DNA of 64,000 bases, from assembly GCF_005517195.1 (NCBI RefSeq), contig NZ_CP040244.1, positions 3,676,001 through 3,740,000 on the forward strand, in the 5' to 3' direction. The notes beneath the pieces are model-generated. The model was not told the DNA's origin, did not search any database, and saw only the letters and a list, made by a program, of their open reading frames with translations. Made by a program: the position numbers and the translations under genes. Within the stretch, counting starts at the first letter, position 1; the number at the start of each line of letters is the position of its first letter. Positions 62,656 through 64,000 of this stretch are shown in pieces. Source of the stretch: Streptomyces vilmorinianum. GTDB taxonomy: Bacteria > Actinomycetota > Actinomycetes > Streptomycetales > Streptomycetaceae.

Positions 62656-64000
62656 ATGGGGCTCATCGACGTGGACCACACGGGGCTGGTCGTCGCGGCG
62701 CAGGCCGGTGACGACCGGGCGCGCGAGGAGCTGATCGCTGCGTACCTGCCGCTGGTCTACAACATCGTCGGGCGAGCGCTGAGCGGCCATGCCGACGTCG
62801 ACGACGTCGTCCAGGAAACCCTGTTGCGTGTGGTGCGTGACCTGCCTGCCCTGCGCGCCCCCGAGAGCTTCCGGTCCTGGCTCGTGTCGATCACGCTCCG
62901 CCAGATCAATAGCCACCTGCACCGGAAACACGCCTTCGCCGAACGGACCACGGCCATCGACGAGGCGCACCAGATACCGGATGCCGGCGCCGAGCCCGTG
63001 GACACGGCGATCCTCCGGCTGCATGTCTCGGACGAGCGCCGTCGCGTCGTCGAAGCCGGCCGGTGGCTTGATCCGGATCATCGGGTGCTGCTGTCGCTCT
63101 GGTGGCAGGAATGCGCCGGTTCGCTGAGCCGCGACGACATCGCCGCCGCGACGGGGCTCACGGTCGCCCACGTCGGAGTACGCCTGCAACGCATGCGCGA
63201 GCAGCTGGAACTGTGCAGGACGATCGTCGCCGCGCTGGAGGCCGACCCGCGCTGTCCCCAACTGGACGAGGCCGTCGTCGGCTGGGACGGCCTGCACGCG
63301 TCGGTGTGGCGCAAGCGCATGGCGCGGCACACCCGTGGCTGCCCGGTCTGCACGGGGCCGACGACGGAACGGGTTCCGGCAGAACTGCTCCCCCTCGGCC
63401 TCGCGACGCTGGCCGTCCCGGCCGGACTGATCTCCGCGCTCGCCGCCAAGGGTCTGCTGTCGGGTGCCGCCGCGATCGCCGCCGGGCCGGCCGCGGCACA
63501 CGTCGCTGTCGGCAGCGCGACGGGGGGAGGTGGCCTGCACGTCGCGCTGACCGGCAAACTCGGGCCGATCACCGCTCACCCGCTGGTGAGCCTCGCCACC
63601 GGCGCGGTGCTCATCGCCGGAACCGCCACCTATGTGAACTGGCCCGAACCGGCGCCTCGGGTGCCCGCCGTCATCGCCGCCCCCACGGCCGGCACCGCCT
63701 CGCCGGTCCCGTCGCGCACCACGACGTCGGACGAACCGTCCCCGGCGAGTCCGCCCGCCGCCGCGGCCACTGTTCCGCTCGGCGCGCGGTCGCTGGAGTC
63801 CGTGGACGAACCCGGCCTGTTCGTCACCTATGCCGGCGACCACGCGACGCTCGGCCGGGTCTCCGCGTCCAGCGGCGCGCAGACCCGGAACCGGGGCACC
63901 TTCACGGTCATCGCGGGGCTGGCCGACACACGGTGTGTCACCTTCCGCGCCGCGGACGGCCGGTACCTTCGCCACTACTACCTGCGGCTGCGGCTGAGCA
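62656..64000 (+). CDS. Sigma factor fused to zinc-binding, membrane and AbfB domains (3' end missing)
   Basis: From the ATG at 62656 (GGAGAAGG upstream) the frame is open to the right edge, at least 448 residues. Residues about 8-80 are sigma-70 region 2 (VVAAQAGDDRAREELIAAYL, VDDVVQETLLRVVRDLPALR), about 125-170 region 4. A zinc motif HTRGCPVC (His225, Cys229, Cys232) matches the HxxxCxxC of ZAS anti-sigma domains. Hydrophobic stretches follow near 245-275 and 300-320, then a Pro/Ser/Thr linker and, from about 378, the start of an AbfB arabinose-binding trefoil (FVTYAGDHATLGRV, GRYLRHYYLRLRL). It appears to be an arabinan/arabinoxylan-sensing sigma factor in one chain. Confidence 0.85.
   Translation, partial: MGLIDVDHTGLVVAAQAGDDRAREELIAAYLPLVYNIVGRALSGHADVDDVVQETLLRVVRDLPALRAPESFRSWLVSITLRQINSHLHRKHAFAERTTAIDEAHQIPDAGAEPVDTAILRLHVSDERRRVVEAGRWLDPDHRVLLSLWWQECAGSLSRDDIAAATGLTVAHVGVRLQRMREQLELCRTIVAALEADPRCPQLDEAVVGWDGLHASVWRKRMARHTRGCPVCTGPTTERVPAELLPLGLATLAVPAGLISALAAKGLLSGAAAIAAGPAAAHVAVGSATGGGGLHVALTGKLGPITAHPLVSLATGAVLIAGTATYVNWPEPAPRVPAVIAAPTAGTASPVPSRTTTSDEPSPASPPAAAATVPLGARSLESVDEPGLFVTYAGDHATLGRVSASSGAQTRNRGTFTVIAGLADTRCVTFRAADGRYLRHYYLRLRLS

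Overview
The window comes from a high-GC actinomycete, almost certainly a Streptomyces. Third codon positions are strongly G/C biased, GTG and TTG starts follow GGAG-type ribosome sites, and many families are typical of that genus (SPW, DUF6243, NarL-type two-component pairs, CebR and MsiK-dependent ABC importers). I saw no rRNA, tRNA, CRISPR array or intact insertion sequence. Transposase debris survives at about 5.5-5.9 kb and 18.2 kb.

Positions 1-31.6 kb are ordinary accessory and household genes in short units. They include acetyltransferases (one fused to an AAA+ ATPase), small membrane proteins, VOC and cupin proteins, a DinB protein, a carboxylesterase, a PfpI-type protein, a CpdA-like phosphodiesterase, OsmC, a methyltransferase with an inactivated second copy, a two-subunit xanthine-dehydrogenase-type oxidoreductase, an esterase-acyltransferase-histidine kinase-response regulator operon, and a pair of membrane-anchored secreted proteins, one with a von Willebrand A domain. 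Decay is frequent here: a frameshifted secreted NTF2-like protein, a truncated VCBS-repeat protein, a broken flavoprotein gene and a pirin fragment.

Positions 32.3-45.5 kb form a cellulose locus: a secreted nuclease/phosphodiesterase-like protein, a GH9 cellulase with CBM2, an ArsB/SLC13-like transporter with a UspA protein, two GH6 cellulases without binding modules, the LacI-type repressor cebR and the cellobiose/cellotriose importer cebEFG. Five 14-bp CebR-box palindromes (TGGGAGCGCTCCCA type) lie before the GH9 gene, the GH6 pair (two boxes), cebR and cebE. The bglC beta-glucosidase gene that usually follows cebG is absent. An araD fragment lies there instead.

Positions 45.8-62.4 kb form a xylan locus. 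On the minus strand are a GH10/CBM13 xylanase (xlnA type) and the operon bxlR-GH3-GH43. Divergently, from 52.6 kb, runs a tightly packed nine-gene operon: the xylo-oligosaccharide importer (bxlEFG), secreted GH30, secreted GH10, a Gfo/Idh/MocA oxidoreductase, a DUF6807 (PmoA-like) protein, a cupin protein and a secreted CBM13-GH62 arabinofuranosidase, ending in a clear terminator. CGAAA-N3-TTTCG-type palindromes lie at both divergent promoters and before xlnA, so one LacI-type repressor probably controls the whole locus. Neither importer has its own ATPase, so a shared MsiK-type ATPase encoded elsewhere is expected.

The last gene, running off the right edge, encodes a sigma factor fused to a zinc-binding anti-sigma-like motif, membrane segment(s) and an AbfB arabinose-binding domain. 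It could sense arabinoxylan outside the cell and direct transcription inside. With the uncharacterised oxidoreductase/DUF6807/cupin trio inside the xylan operon, it is the best candidate for new biology here.
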